Origin: Oligoflexia bacterium
GTDB taxonomy: Bacteria; Bdellovibrionota; UBA1018
Direction of reading: 5' to 3'
Assembly (NCBI GenBank): GCA_903854365.1
Contig: CAINWE010000458.1
Location: forward strand, 1 to 10,635
Length of the DNA stretch: 10,635 nt
Position 1 is the stretch's first letter. Every line of letters starts with the position of its first letter. Below the pieces are notes generated by a model. The model did no database searches. It was not told where the DNA came from and saw nothing but the letters and a program-made list of their open reading frames with translations. The position numbers and the translations under genes were made by a program. Shown one piece after another: positions 1 through 7,510 of this stretch.

Positions 1-709
1 CCAACAGCCCTGGAATGAGGCTCATATAAAGAATAGAGCTTAAGGTTGCTGTGTTTTGGAGTTGAGCGAACTGCAGAGGGCTCTCCGAGAGAAACAGTAA
101 AACCAGGAGCGCCAAAAACCCAAAAAAGAATCTCCAAAATGTAGCCAAAGTCGGGTGAGTTTTGTGGAGTAGGATTTTTCCAGAGACCGTCGCACCTGCC
201 CAGAGGAGGGCAGCACCCAGGGCGTAATGAATACCCCGCGAGTACAAGTCGAGGCCGCCGTGCAGGGCACGAAAGTCTAAATCGGGAAAGCTTAAAATAA
301 TACCGGCGCCTATAGCTACGGTACCCCAAATGTAAAATTTCCTTTCGGGCCTTTCCCCGAGTACAGCGTAGGCAATGAGCACAACAATAACAGGCTGTAA
401 TTTTTGAAGAAGGACAGCAACGGATGGGTTGATGTACAAAAAGCTAGCTGTAAAAAATACGGTGGCGATTGCTGAGCCCCCAATGCCCGAGACAGCAGCA
501 GCGATCCACTCTTTGGGGGTTAAAGAAAAAATTGGCTTGGGTCCCTTCAGATAGAGCCATGGAAGCAGAATTAAGATCGCTAGCAAATGTTCGATGAATA
601 CGATCACGGTGGGATCAATATGCTCGATGGTAGGATATCGAATGAGAGCATCCGTCGCCCATAAAAATGCGGCAACGGCGACTAAAAAAGGACTCAGAAA
701 GCGTCTCAT
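1..709 (-). CDS. EamA/DMT-family inner-membrane transporter, partial (C-terminus beyond the window)
   Basis: Translating the minus strand from the ATG at 709-707 gives an open frame of 236 codons with no stop before the left edge. The product begins MRRFLSPFLVAVAAFLWATD and is strongly hydrophobic, with repeated membrane-length segments. The first half ends in the typical EamA-domain signature: a helix rich in small residues, then LQKLQPVIVVLIAYAVLGER, then a further helix beginning near FYIWGTVAIGAG. A second copy of the fold starts around residue 165 (HYALGAALLWAGATVSGK) and is cut off before its end. DMT-family proteins export or import small metabolites such as amino acids or nucleotide-sugar precursors; the substrate cannot be told here. 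The start lies one base after the trmFO stop codon, so the gene is probably co-transcribed and translationally coupled with trmFO. The family call is firm; the function is open. Confidence 0.85.
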   Translation of the reverse strand, partial: MRRFLSPFLVAVAAFLWATDALIRYPTIEHIDPTVIVFIEHLLAILILLPWLYLKGPKPIFSLTPKEWIAAAVSGIGGSAIATVFFTASFLYINPSVAVLLQKLQPVIVVLIAYAVLGERPERKFYIWGTVAIGAGIILSFPDLDFRALHGGLDLYSRGIHYALGAALLWAGATVSGKILLHKTHPTLATFWRFFFGFLALLVLLFLSESPLQFAQLQNTATLSSILYMSLIPGLL

Positions 710-710
710 G

Positions 711-2063
711 TTAGATTCCATGGATTTTTTTCCTGTTCATTTCTGTTTCGATTCTCCAATGGGTGAAGTTCTGCACAGCTTGAATCGCCATTGAATGACG
801 GAGTTCGTCTTTTTTGAGGCCAGACATATTTTGAAAAAAATGAGGGTCAAAGAGCCCGAAATGAATATTAGATGGTTCAAAGTGGTCTGGGTTTTTGCCG
901 GTGATGTGCCTGAGGAGTGCTCCCATGGCAGTATTCATGGGTGGGGCCTGATGCGGTTGTTTGAGGAGGCGCTGTAAGATGAAACTTGCTGAGAGCAAAC
1001 CGCAGGCGGCTGATTCTAAATAGCCTTCGACTCCGGTTACCTGGCCGGCTAAATAAACCCTGGGGTGGCCTCTGAGGGAGAGATCAGCGTTCAGTACTTT
1101 GGGTGAGCAGACATAGGTGTTTCGATGAATAGAGCCTAGTCTTAGAAACTCCGCCTGACGAAGAGCAGGAATAAGTCGGAAAATTTTCGATTGCTCTCCA
1201 TACTTGAGTTTAGTTTGAAAACCCACCAGGTTATAGGCTGTTTTGGCGAGATTTTCGGGGCGGAGTTGAACCACTGCGTGCGGCCTTTTTCCTGTTTTCG
1301 GATCAATCAATCCTACCGGTTTCATGGGTCCAAACCTGAGACTTTCGCGGCCGGTACTCGCTATGGCTTCAATCGGTTGGCATCCTTGAAAGAATTTTTC
1401 TTTTTCGAAAGGTTTTGGCGGAACTTTTTCTCCTGCAAGTAAGGCATCGATGAAGACTTGGTACTCGCTTTCTGAGAAAGGACAATTGAGGTAAGCCTCC
1501 TCTTCTCCCTTGTCATAACGATTTGCTAAAAAAGCTGATTCCATATCGATTGACTTCGTGTCGACAATCGGAGCGATGGCGTCGTAAAAGTAAAGGTCCT
1601 CGCTTTGAGTGGCTTTGGCAAGCCACGAACCCAGGCTTTCAGAAGTCAGGGGGCCAGTTGCGAAAAGAGTAATGTCGTCCTGAAAAGGTTTCGTGACTTC
1701 TCCGGGAACGAACGTGATTTTGGGGTGTTTTTTAAGGGCTTGAGAGACGTGATCAGCGAAAAGATTGCGGTCGACCGCTAGGGCTTCACCGCCTGGGACA
1801 GCTGATTCTGCTGCGCAGCGCAAGATGAGTGAGTTGAGCTGTCGCATTTCGGATTTTAAAATCCCGGGTGCAGAGTGGGGAACTAGGGATTTGAGTGAGT
1901 TACTACAAACCAGCTCGGCACAGGCCCCCGTCTGATGAGCTTCTGTCATTTTTTGAGGACGCATTTCGTGAAGAAAAACGGATATCCCTTTCTCTGCAAG
2001 AAAATACGCGGCTTCGCTTCCGGCAAGACCGCCGCCAACAACATGGACTCGTAGACTCGTCAT
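711..2063 (-). CDS. trmFO: Methylenetetrahydrofolate-tRNA-(uracil-5-)-methyltransferase TrmFO
   Basis: This 450-residue protein is the usual length for TrmFO, the folate- and FAD-dependent enzyme that makes 5-methyluridine at position 54 of tRNA in the cytoplasm. The N-terminus carries the FAD-binding fold (VHVVGGGLAGSEAAYFLAEKG, residues 6-26). It is followed by the family motif HEMRP (residues 32-36) and the block around AELVCSNSLKS (49-59). Cys53 in that block matches the catalytic cysteine known as Cys53 in the Bacillus subtilis enzyme. Cys228, in the stretch FFQGCQPIEAIASTGRESLR, corresponds to the second conserved cysteine (Cys226 there). The C-terminal half has YLAGQVTGVEGYLESAACG, the conserved second nucleotide-binding part. 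No residue expected for activity seems missing. The gene diverges from xerC with only 52 bases between starts and is followed directly by the EamA transporter. The ribosome binding site is weak, and a TATGAT at 2081-2076 on the minus strand could be a -10 box. Confidence 0.96.
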   Translation of the reverse strand: MTSLRVHVVGGGLAGSEAAYFLAEKGISVFLHEMRPQKMTEAHQTGACAELVCSNSLKSLVPHSAPGILKSEMRQLNSLILRCAAESAVPGGEALAVDRNLFADHVSQALKKHPKITFVPGEVTKPFQDDITLFATGPLTSESLGSWLAKATQSEDLYFYDAIAPIVDTKSIDMESAFLANRYDKGEEEAYLNCPFSESEYQVFIDALLAGEKVPPKPFEKEKFFQGCQPIEAIASTGRESLRFGPMKPVGLIDPKTGKRPHAVVQLRPENLAKTAYNLVGFQTKLKYGEQSKIFRLIPALRQAEFLRLGSIHRNTYVCSPKVLNADLSLRGHPRVYLAGQVTGVEGYLESAACGLLSASFILQRLLKQPHQAPPMNTAMGALLRHITGKNPDHFEPSNIHFGLFDPHFFQNMSGLKKDELRHSMAIQAVQNFTHWRIETEMNRKKIHGI

Positions 2064-2115
2064 GGAGAGTTGGATATCATAGAACCCGCAGGAATTGAAG
2101 GAGAGGGGGGGCGAT

Positions 2116-3033
2116 ATGTATGTGACGGATGCGTTGGAGTTTTATTTAGAACACTTGAGTTGGAATCGGAACTTGAGTCAACACACTTTGAGAGCCTATC
2201 GGAGTGACTTAAATCATTGGTTGAGTCAGCTTGCACTGCAACAAGGTGTAGACACCATTGAGGCTCTTGAGGAAAGAGTGAATGTGCAGGTCGTTCGAGC
2301 TTACCTGTCGGGTCTCCATGAGACTCATGAGCGAGTCTCCATAAGTCGCCGTATTTCTGCGATTCGGTCGTTCTTCCGTTTCTTGAGGAGTCGGGGCTGG
2401 CTCGATCGGCAGTTCGTGTTCTTGATGGCGCAACCTAAAACGCAGAGGCAACTGCCGAATTTTTTGGGGGTATTCGAAATGTCTGCTCTGCTTGAGGCCC
2501 CGGATGTGTCTACGTTTTTGGGAAAAAGGGATCGTGCTCTGATTGAGTTGATGTATGGTGCAGGGCTCAGAGTAGCGGAAACCGTGAGTTTAAACTGCGG
2601 AGACTTAAATGGATCAACCGGTTGGGTGCGTATTTTAGGAAAAGGTTCGCGAGAAAGAATGTGTCCGGTGGGGAGTGCTGCAGTGTCTGCGATAAAGGTA
2701 TATCTGGAAGCCCGTGGCAATCCAGGAGTTGCTGACCCGCTTTTTGTGAACTTTCAAAAGACACGTCTCAGCACTCGAAGTGTAGGTCGAATTCTCGCAA
2801 AACAGTTGATTCGGAGTGCTAGCGTCAAGTTGATCTCCCCTCACGGTCTCAGACATAGTTTTGCAACCCATTTGCTTTCGAGTGGAGCGGATTTAAGAAC
2901 GATTCAAGAGTTGTTAGGGCATGCCCGACTTTCAACGACCCAAAGATACACGCACGTCGATTTGGGGATGCTCTTAGCGGATTATAGTCGACTTCACCCG
3001 TTGAATCAGGTTCTTAAAAATGAGAATGAATAA
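2116..3033 (+). CDS. xerC: Tyrosine recombinase XerC
   Basis: This 305-residue tyrosine recombinase is the standard length for XerC/XerD, which act at dif to resolve chromosome dimers at cell division. The N-terminal core-binding domain (residues 1-100, with LSQHTLRAYRSDL) is followed by the catalytic domain with all six active-site residues: Arg152 (GAGLRVAE), Lys176 (LGKGSRE), His243 and Arg246 (HGLRHSFATHLL), His269 (LGHARLSTTQRYTH) and Tyr278. HSFATHLL is closer to XerC than to XerD. I chose the ATG at 2116 because AAGGAG (2098-2103) and a G-rich stretch lie just before it. A TTG at 2095 is in frame but would place that ribosome binding site inside the gene. The neighbour trmFO is also next to the XerC-type gene in Bacillus subtilis (trmFO-codV), although there the genes are co-oriented. 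No partner XerD, integrase att sites or phage genes are seen, so this is a housekeeping copy rather than a mobile-element integrase. Confidence 0.9.
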   Translation: MYVTDALEFYLEHLSWNRNLSQHTLRAYRSDLNHWLSQLALQQGVDTIEALEERVNVQVVRAYLSGLHETHERVSISRRISAIRSFFRFLRSRGWLDRQFVFLMAQPKTQRQLPNFLGVFEMSALLEAPDVSTFLGKRDRALIELMYGAGLRVAETVSLNCGDLNGSTGWVRILGKGSRERMCPVGSAAVSAIKVYLEARGNPGVADPLFVNFQKTRLSTRSVGRILAKQLIRSASVKLISPHGLRHSFATHLLSSGADLRTIQELLGHARLSTTQRYTHVDLGMLLADYSRLHPLNQVLKNENE

Positions 3034-3147
3034 GCACCACAATGTTGGCCATCCTCGAGGTGTGCATGGAGTAGAGCGAGGGGGCGGAGGAATTTGTCGA
3101 GAAGAACGCTTGGAGATCTGCTATAGACTAAGTAAAAGAGACCCAAA

Positions 3148-3765
3148 ATGGACAAACTACTCGATATTATTCTCAATTTGTATGGACCCATGCCCTATTT
3201 TTTGATTTTTGGTATTTTGCTTGCTTGCGGATTGGGTCTGCCCTTACCTGAAGATGTGACTCTCGTGGTTGCCGGTATGGTCTCCTACTGGGGGCTGACT
3301 GACCTGTGGTTGATGGTTTTAGTTTGTTACGCTGGGGTGATGGTCGGGGATTCTATTGTCTTTGGATTGGGCGCCACGGTAGGGAAAAAATTGACCCGGC
3401 GTTGGCCGTTCCGCGAGTTTTTGAGCGAAGAACGCCTCTCTGAGGTGCGTACAAAATTTCATAAGCAAGGCAATAAGGTCATTTTTGCGGCCCGTTTTAT
3501 GCCAGGACTCAGGGCACCGATTTTTTTCTTCTCTGGGACACTCCATCTGCCTTATCGAATTTTTTTGTTTTATGACGGATTGGCTGCTCTCTTGAGCGTG
3601 CCCCTTATTGTCGGGGTTGTCTTCTATTTTGGAGATGAAATCGACGGAGTTTTGCGAGAAATTAGGAAGGTGGAACACGGAGTAGCGCTTACGATTGTTT
3701 TCGTCGTCATGCTGTTTGGGGTAAAATGGTTTTTGTCGCATCGCAAATCCATCAGGAAGAAGTAA
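3148..3765 (+). CDS. DedA family (VTT domain) inner-membrane protein
   Basis: This 205-residue polytopic membrane protein matches the DedA/VTT family, whose members are linked to flipping of undecaprenyl phosphate or phosphatidylethanolamine and to envelope homeostasis. Visible family marks are the first re-entrant segment with GLGLPLPEDVTLVVAG (residues 28-43, acidic Glu35), GDSIVFGLG (67-75), and the arginine motif AARFMPGLRAPIFFFSGT (114-131) with Arg116 and Arg122. These correspond to the functionally required acidic and arginine residues of E. coli YqjA/YghB. Two further membrane segments follow (about 142-162 and 178-196), with a basic cytoplasmic tail RKSIRKK. The 114-base gap after xerC suggests its own promoter; a TATAGA sits at 3122-3127 but no convincing -35 box. 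The upstream ribosome binding site is poor (AAGAGA-like). The next gene starts within a few bases of the stop, so the two are probably one transcript. The exact lipid transported cannot be said. Confidence 0.9.
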   Translation: MDKLLDIILNLYGPMPYFLIFGILLACGLGLPLPEDVTLVVAGMVSYWGLTDLWLMVLVCYAGVMVGDSIVFGLGATVGKKLTRRWPFREFLSEERLSEVRTKFHKQGNKVIFAARFMPGLRAPIFFFSGTLHLPYRIFLFYDGLAALLSVPLIVGVVFYFGDEIDGVLREIRKVEHGVALTIVFVVMLFGVKWFLSHRKSIRKK

Positions 3766-3770
3766 GATCA

Positions 3771-4727
3771 GTGGGGAGCAAAAGTTTGCAAAAAGGCTTC
3801 GCAGGATTCGTTCTTTTGGTTATTTCCTTTTTGGTACTTGCTCAGGCAAGCCCGATTCCCCCTCAATCGGGACCATTAGAGAAATGGTGTCAAGAAGTCG
3901 GAGAATCTCTTGCAGGCTTAAAGTGGGGCGTGAGTCCCTGTCAGGGTTTAGAATGGAAGACGGGCGGGGTCTCGGTGCAAGGCCGGCCTTTAGTGTATGC
4001 CGAGTTTGGTAATCTTAAGGCTGAAAATTCAACTCTGATTTTTGCGACGGTACACGGTGACGAGATTACTCCTTTTTATGTCGCCCTTGAGTTGGCTCAT
4101 TGGTTAAAAGACCGTGAGGCGGAGCTCGTTGACATGAAGGTGGTCGTCGCTCCCTTAGTGAATCCAGACGGGTTCTTGAGTAGGCCAAGGACCCGCATGA
4201 ATGCTCGGGGCGTGGATGTGAATCGTAATTTTACGACTGAGGACTGGTCAGCAAAAGCTTTATCTGCCTGGAAAAAACGATTTAAGTCAGATCCTCGTCG
4301 TTTCCCCGGCAATGCGCCGAGTTCCGAGCCTGAAACGAAATTTCAGGAAGATTTGATTAGAAAAATAAGACCTAAAAAAATCTTGTCGGTGCATTCACCA
4401 CTGAATTTTTTAGACTACGACGGTCCTAGTCAGCTCACCCTAGAAAAGTTTCCCACGGATTATGCTAAAAGTTGCGAAAGGTTAAAGAAAGCTCTCAATG
4501 CTATTTCGGGCGGATTCTATCCCGGGTCATTAGGGAATTATGCTGGAAGGGAATTAGGTATTCCAACGGTCACTCTAGAATTGCCTTCGGCCGACCCTAA
4601 AAAAGCGGCTCTTTATTGGAAGAAATTTAGTTTGGGAATTCGCAAGATGATCCATTTTTCAGTTCCGAAATATGAATCTGGAAAGCTTGAGGGCGTTGAT
4701 GTCTCAGGATCTCGATCGGGAGGTTAA
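3771..4727 (+). CDS. Exported M14-family zinc carboxypeptidase, MpaA-like (murein peptide amidase type)
   Basis: The protein belongs to the M14 zinc peptidases of the MpaA kind, which remove the terminal residue of murein peptides (gamma-D-glutamyl-diaminopimelate bond). With the GTG start at 3771 it has 318 residues. Residues 10-26 form a signal peptide (FAGFVLLVISFLVLAQA, likely cut after Ala26), so it should act outside the cytoplasm, unlike cytoplasmic E. coli MpaA. Zinc ligands are His95 and Glu98 (TVHGDE) and His208 (SVHSPLNFLDYDG). The motif NARGVDVNRNF (144-154) supplies the substrate-binding Asn/Arg pair, SSEPET (184-189) is typical of MpaA, and Glu270 (TVTLELP) is the likely catalytic base. 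Start choice is uncertain: TTG at 3786 has a well-placed GGGGAG and still keeps the signal peptide, while ATG at 3726 would overlap dedA by 40 bases. It sits between DedA and a glycosyltransferase, which suggests an envelope operon. Role in cell-wall recycling or digestion of prey wall is inference. Confidence 0.82.
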   Translation: MGSKSLQKGFAGFVLLVISFLVLAQASPIPPQSGPLEKWCQEVGESLAGLKWGVSPCQGLEWKTGGVSVQGRPLVYAEFGNLKAENSTLIFATVHGDEITPFYVALELAHWLKDREAELVDMKVVVAPLVNPDGFLSRPRTRMNARGVDVNRNFTTEDWSAKALSAWKKRFKSDPRRFPGNAPSSEPETKFQEDLIRKIRPKKILSVHSPLNFLDYDGPSQLTLEKFPTDYAKSCERLKKALNAISGGFYPGSLGNYAGRELGIPTVTLELPSADPKKAALYWKKFSLGIRKMIHFSVPKYESGKLEGVDVSGSRSGG

Positions 4728-6270
4728 GGGCAAATTTTCGGCCCAGGATCGAATCGCTCCCTGGATTCTCTTAGTGGGCCTGGCCCTGCAGGCCGGCTCG
4801 CTCGGCATCAGCGATGACGAAGCCTACTACTGGGTGTTGGCTCAACGGCCAGCCTTGGGTTATGCTTTTCATCCGCCCGCAGTAGCTTGGCTCATCGGAG
4901 GGTTTCAAAAAATTCTAGGCTGGGCGTTTGGGTCGCACTCTGTTTTGCTCGTGCGCTTGCCAGCGGTATTAGCGATGGGTGCTGTATTTGCTCTCGGTCT
5001 GGCTTGGGTTGACGAGCGGCTGATCGGGCGAGCCCGCTCCAGCCTGATTCCGTGGATTTTGGGATCGTTTGTGGGGCTTTTCGGCCTGGGTTGGATGATG
5101 GTGCCTGATATCCCACTCTTCTTAGGTTGGACGGTTGGGTTTGTCACCGTTTGGCGCATTTGCTTTGAGCGAGATTCGATTCGGGATCGGTGGCTGCTCG
5201 GGGTGGCATCTGGCTTATTGGTCCTGTCGAAATATTCTGGCGTTTTATCCGTACTGTCGATGGTAGTTTGCCTTGGGTTGTGGGCTCCCCGCAATCGAAG
5301 AATCAGTGCTTTGAAGTGGCTAGGCGCAGGATTGCTTTTAGGAGTGACACCGGTCCTATTGTGGAATGCGCAGAATGAGTGGGCTTCGATACTTTACCAA
5401 ATTCGCGACCGTCATGGGGGCGAATCGATTTCGTTTGTGCGGTGGTTTAAGTTTTGGCTCGTGGAGGCTGTTTTTGCAGGGCCTGTGGTGATTGGATTTT
5501 TCTGGGCTGGCGTCAAAAGTTGTATATTTTCGCGTACAGCGATGCCGAAATGGGGCCGCTACGTTTTAGTGTGGGTTGCTCCCGCTGCATGCATTTTTTG
5601 CGTGCAGCCTTTATTCGCTGCTTACAAACCTCATTGGGCGTTTATTGTTTGGTGGCCGGTCCTTCTTGGATTCGCTGTATTCTATGGACAGACAAAAACC
5701 CGATGGGGCCGTCTTCAAGTGGCTTATGGGATAGCTTTTACGGTGTTGATTGCCTGGACTTCTCACTGGCCGTGGATGGGTGCTGTGATCCCGAATTGGG
5801 TGGACGCCCGATATCAGCCGACCTGGGACGTGACTAATGATTTTTATGGGTGGTCTGAGCTTCCGACTTGGATGAGCTCGAGTTTATCACCCGAGGATCT
5901 AGCACTGCCGGTCGTGGGTTCCCGATATCAGACCGCCTCTCAAGCAGCTTTTCATTTGGCGGGGCTGTCGCAGGTGACGTTGATTCCGCTCGAAGCGAAG
6001 GAAAAAAATGAGTGGCCTCATTTAGACGTGGCTACTGGTCAGGGGCCCCTCTGGCCGAAATTGAAGCGACCAGTGCTTTTTGTAACGGATAATCGTTACT
6101 CCGAGTCGCCTCACTTTGATGCAGCGAGCTGTGCGATCGTGAGGCACTTTGATTACAAGCGGAGAGAGATTTTAGCTAAATGGATCGAGATTTGGAAATG
6201 CGTTCCGCGCAGTGAGCAGGTTACGCTGCAAGATCGTCTGAATGAGTGGCCGCTTGTTTCTCTTTTTTGA
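4699..6270 (+). CDS. GT39/ArnT-like polyprenyl-phosphate-sugar glycosyltransferase, inner membrane
   Basis: This protein of about 523 residues has roughly ten or more hydrophobic segments and the hallmarks of GT-C fold glycosyltransferases of family 39/ArnT type. These enzymes move a sugar from a polyprenyl-phosphate carrier to an acceptor on the periplasmic side. The first outer loop carries SDDEAYYW (residues 38-45) with the catalytic acidic pair, then GYAFHPPAVAWLIG (54-67). A second acidic motif is MVPDIPLF (134-141), followed by LLVLSKYSG, as is common in the family. The C-terminal part (about residues 370-523) is a soluble periplasmic domain. I chose the ATG at 4699 because GAGGG lies 6 bases upstream; an in-frame ATG at 4672 has no ribosome binding site. 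Either start lies inside the end of the M14 gene, so the two are coupled. Its 3' end overlaps the convergent M48-like gene by 50 bases. The acceptor (lipid A, protein or other glycan) is unknown. Confidence 0.85.
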   Translation: MSQDLDREVKGKFSAQDRIAPWILLVGLALQAGSLGISDDEAYYWVLAQRPALGYAFHPPAVAWLIGGFQKILGWAFGSHSVLLVRLPAVLAMGAVFALGLAWVDERLIGRARSSLIPWILGSFVGLFGLGWMMVPDIPLFLGWTVGFVTVWRICFERDSIRDRWLLGVASGLLVLSKYSGVLSVLSMVVCLGLWAPRNRRISALKWLGAGLLLGVTPVLLWNAQNEWASILYQIRDRHGGESISFVRWFKFWLVEAVFAGPVVIGFFWAGVKSCIFSRTAMPKWGRYVLVWVAPAACIFCVQPLFAAYKPHWAFIVWWPVLLGFAVFYGQTKTRWGRLQVAYGIAFTVLIAWTSHWPWMGAVIPNWVDARYQPTWDVTNDFYGWSELPTWMSSSLSPEDLALPVVGSRYQTASQAAFHLAGLSQVTLIPLEAKEKNEWPHLDVATGQGPLWPKLKRPVLFVTDNRYSESPHFDAASCAIVRHFDYKRREILAKWIEIWKCVPRSEQVTLQDRLNEWPLVSLF

Positions 6271-7474
6271 TCAGGTAAGCATTGAGTAGGAAAATTCTTC
6301 TTTCAGTCTCGGGAAAGCCCATGAGGGGAGTTTTTTCTCCATTGTCAGATTGAATATTTTTAACAGAGAAATAGTCTAGTTTTCTGAGTGCGTTGCTGAG
6401 GACTTCGAAGTCGAGGTTGAGGTGATCGAGAGCATAGGCATCGGCTTCAAATTCCTGGGTTTCTTTCTGAAGCGAAATCCATTTGATAGAAGTGACAAAA
6501 AAAATGAATCCTAACGTGGTGCCTAAAAAGTCGTAGCCACCTTTACCGGGATACGTTTGCTCCGCCCAAAGTGTCACAAGGATCGCAAAGGTGAGACTAT
6601 TGAGAATTAAACCAGAAACTAATGTAAGCCGCTTTCTTTGATGTTGGAGTTTGACGTGCCCGATTTCTACCAGGAGTAGAGCTTTGAGTTCTGCTTCATT
6701 GACGGAGTTGAGTGCGAATTGAGAAATGAATAATGCATATTTGAAAGGCCCTCGGCCAGAGCTCAGGCCTGCAATCGCTAAATCAATGAGACGAAATTTT
6801 TTTAGCTCGATCATCCAGAGCCTTGGGGTAGCCGTTTGATGAAGTTCAAAAAGGTCTTGGATCATTTTTGCGACGGGAAGGCCACTCATGGGGGAGGCAG
6901 GGAAGATTTTGAGAATGTGGTAGGGCACAAGCGCAAAGTTCAGCAGGATGCCACAACCCATGCCACCGACGCCTCCCAAGATTAAAAGGAGGGTTCCGAT
7001 GACTTCGGGAAGGCGTTGGTTCGTGACGATCCAGCGAGTAAAGAGAATACCAAAAATCGAAAGAAGGCCGCATACCGTTGCGGCGAGGATCCAGGAACGC
7101 ACCATCTTGAGGGTGATTGCCAGGACGGATTCAGAGCCGGGCTGATCTTTTTGAAGTTGTTTTTCAGCCCTGAGTTGAAGTGCGAGTTGTGTACTTGCAC
7201 CGAGAACGAGAATCAAATCGCAAACCAGAGCGAGCGCTCCGCGAATTTCGTCAGCGCCAAGAAAAAGGGTAAATTGAAAAAGCAAGACCAGTAAGCTGAA
7301 GAATCGGACCTTTTCAAGTTCCGGTTCTCTCTCAAAATTGGGGTTTTTGATCAGTAAATTTCGAAGTCGTTTTTCGAAGTGGTCGAGCCAAAGAGCGAAT
7401 ATCACAACCGGGATGAGGCTTAAAATGGCCAGAGCCATCACTCCTCTGAGCAACGTGTCAAAGTCAGATTCCAT
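6221..7474 (-). CDS. Membrane M48-like (HtpX-type) protein with a degenerate zinc motif, probable pseudoprotease
   Basis: This 417-residue membrane protein is laid out like HtpX/M48 peptidases: several N-terminal membrane segments (about 8-30, 57-75, 79-97, 128-150, 157-187), a soluble stretch, the active-site helix, two more membrane segments (about 284-303 and 315-335), then the downstream acidic motif. The family context is clear from VNEAELKALLLVEIGHVKLQH (residues 258-278), which lines up with the usual 'ELxAxLAHELGHxKxxH', and from ETQEFEADAYALD (338-350) with the third ligand Glu341. However, the first zinc histidine is Val269 (VEIGH instead of HExxH). The histidine usually found in the C-terminal 'HPxxxxRI' motif is also replaced (GFPETERRI, 386-394). 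Zinc protease activity is therefore unlikely; a regulatory or scaffold role is inference. The frame is intact over more than 400 codons, so this is not a decayed gene. It is divergent from meaB, with 36 bases between starts. Confidence 0.78.
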   Translation of the reverse strand: MESDFDTLLRGVMALAILSLIPVVIFALWLDHFEKRLRNLLIKNPNFEREPELEKVRFFSLLVLLFQFTLFLGADEIRGALALVCDLILVLGASTQLALQLRAEKQLQKDQPGSESVLAITLKMVRSWILAATVCGLLSIFGILFTRWIVTNQRLPEVIGTLLLILGGVGGMGCGILLNFALVPYHILKIFPASPMSGLPVAKMIQDLFELHQTATPRLWMIELKKFRLIDLAIAGLSSGRGPFKYALFISQFALNSVNEAELKALLLVEIGHVKLQHQRKRLTLVSGLILNSLTFAILVTLWAEQTYPGKGGYDFLGTTLGFIFFVTSIKWISLQKETQEFEADAYALDHLNLDFEVLSNALRKLDYFSVKNIQSDNGEKTPLMGFPETERRIFLLNAYLIKKEKQAATHSDDLAA

Positions 7475-7510
7475 ATTGAAATATCGGAATTTTCCTGGGA
7501 ATGATAAACC

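Noticed and set aside
2325..2720. 131-codon minus-strand frame inside xerC
   Set aside because: It is antisense to the recombinase gene, whose catalytic residues are all intact.
2116..3033. Integrase of a prophage or genomic island
   Set aside because: No att repeats, tRNA, phage genes or cargo lie nearby; length and motifs fit a chromosomal XerC.
4905..5294. 129-codon minus-strand frame inside the glycosyltransferase gene
   Set aside because: It lies wholly within a well-supported gene on the other strand and its product looks like noise rich in Arg, Pro, Ser and Thr.
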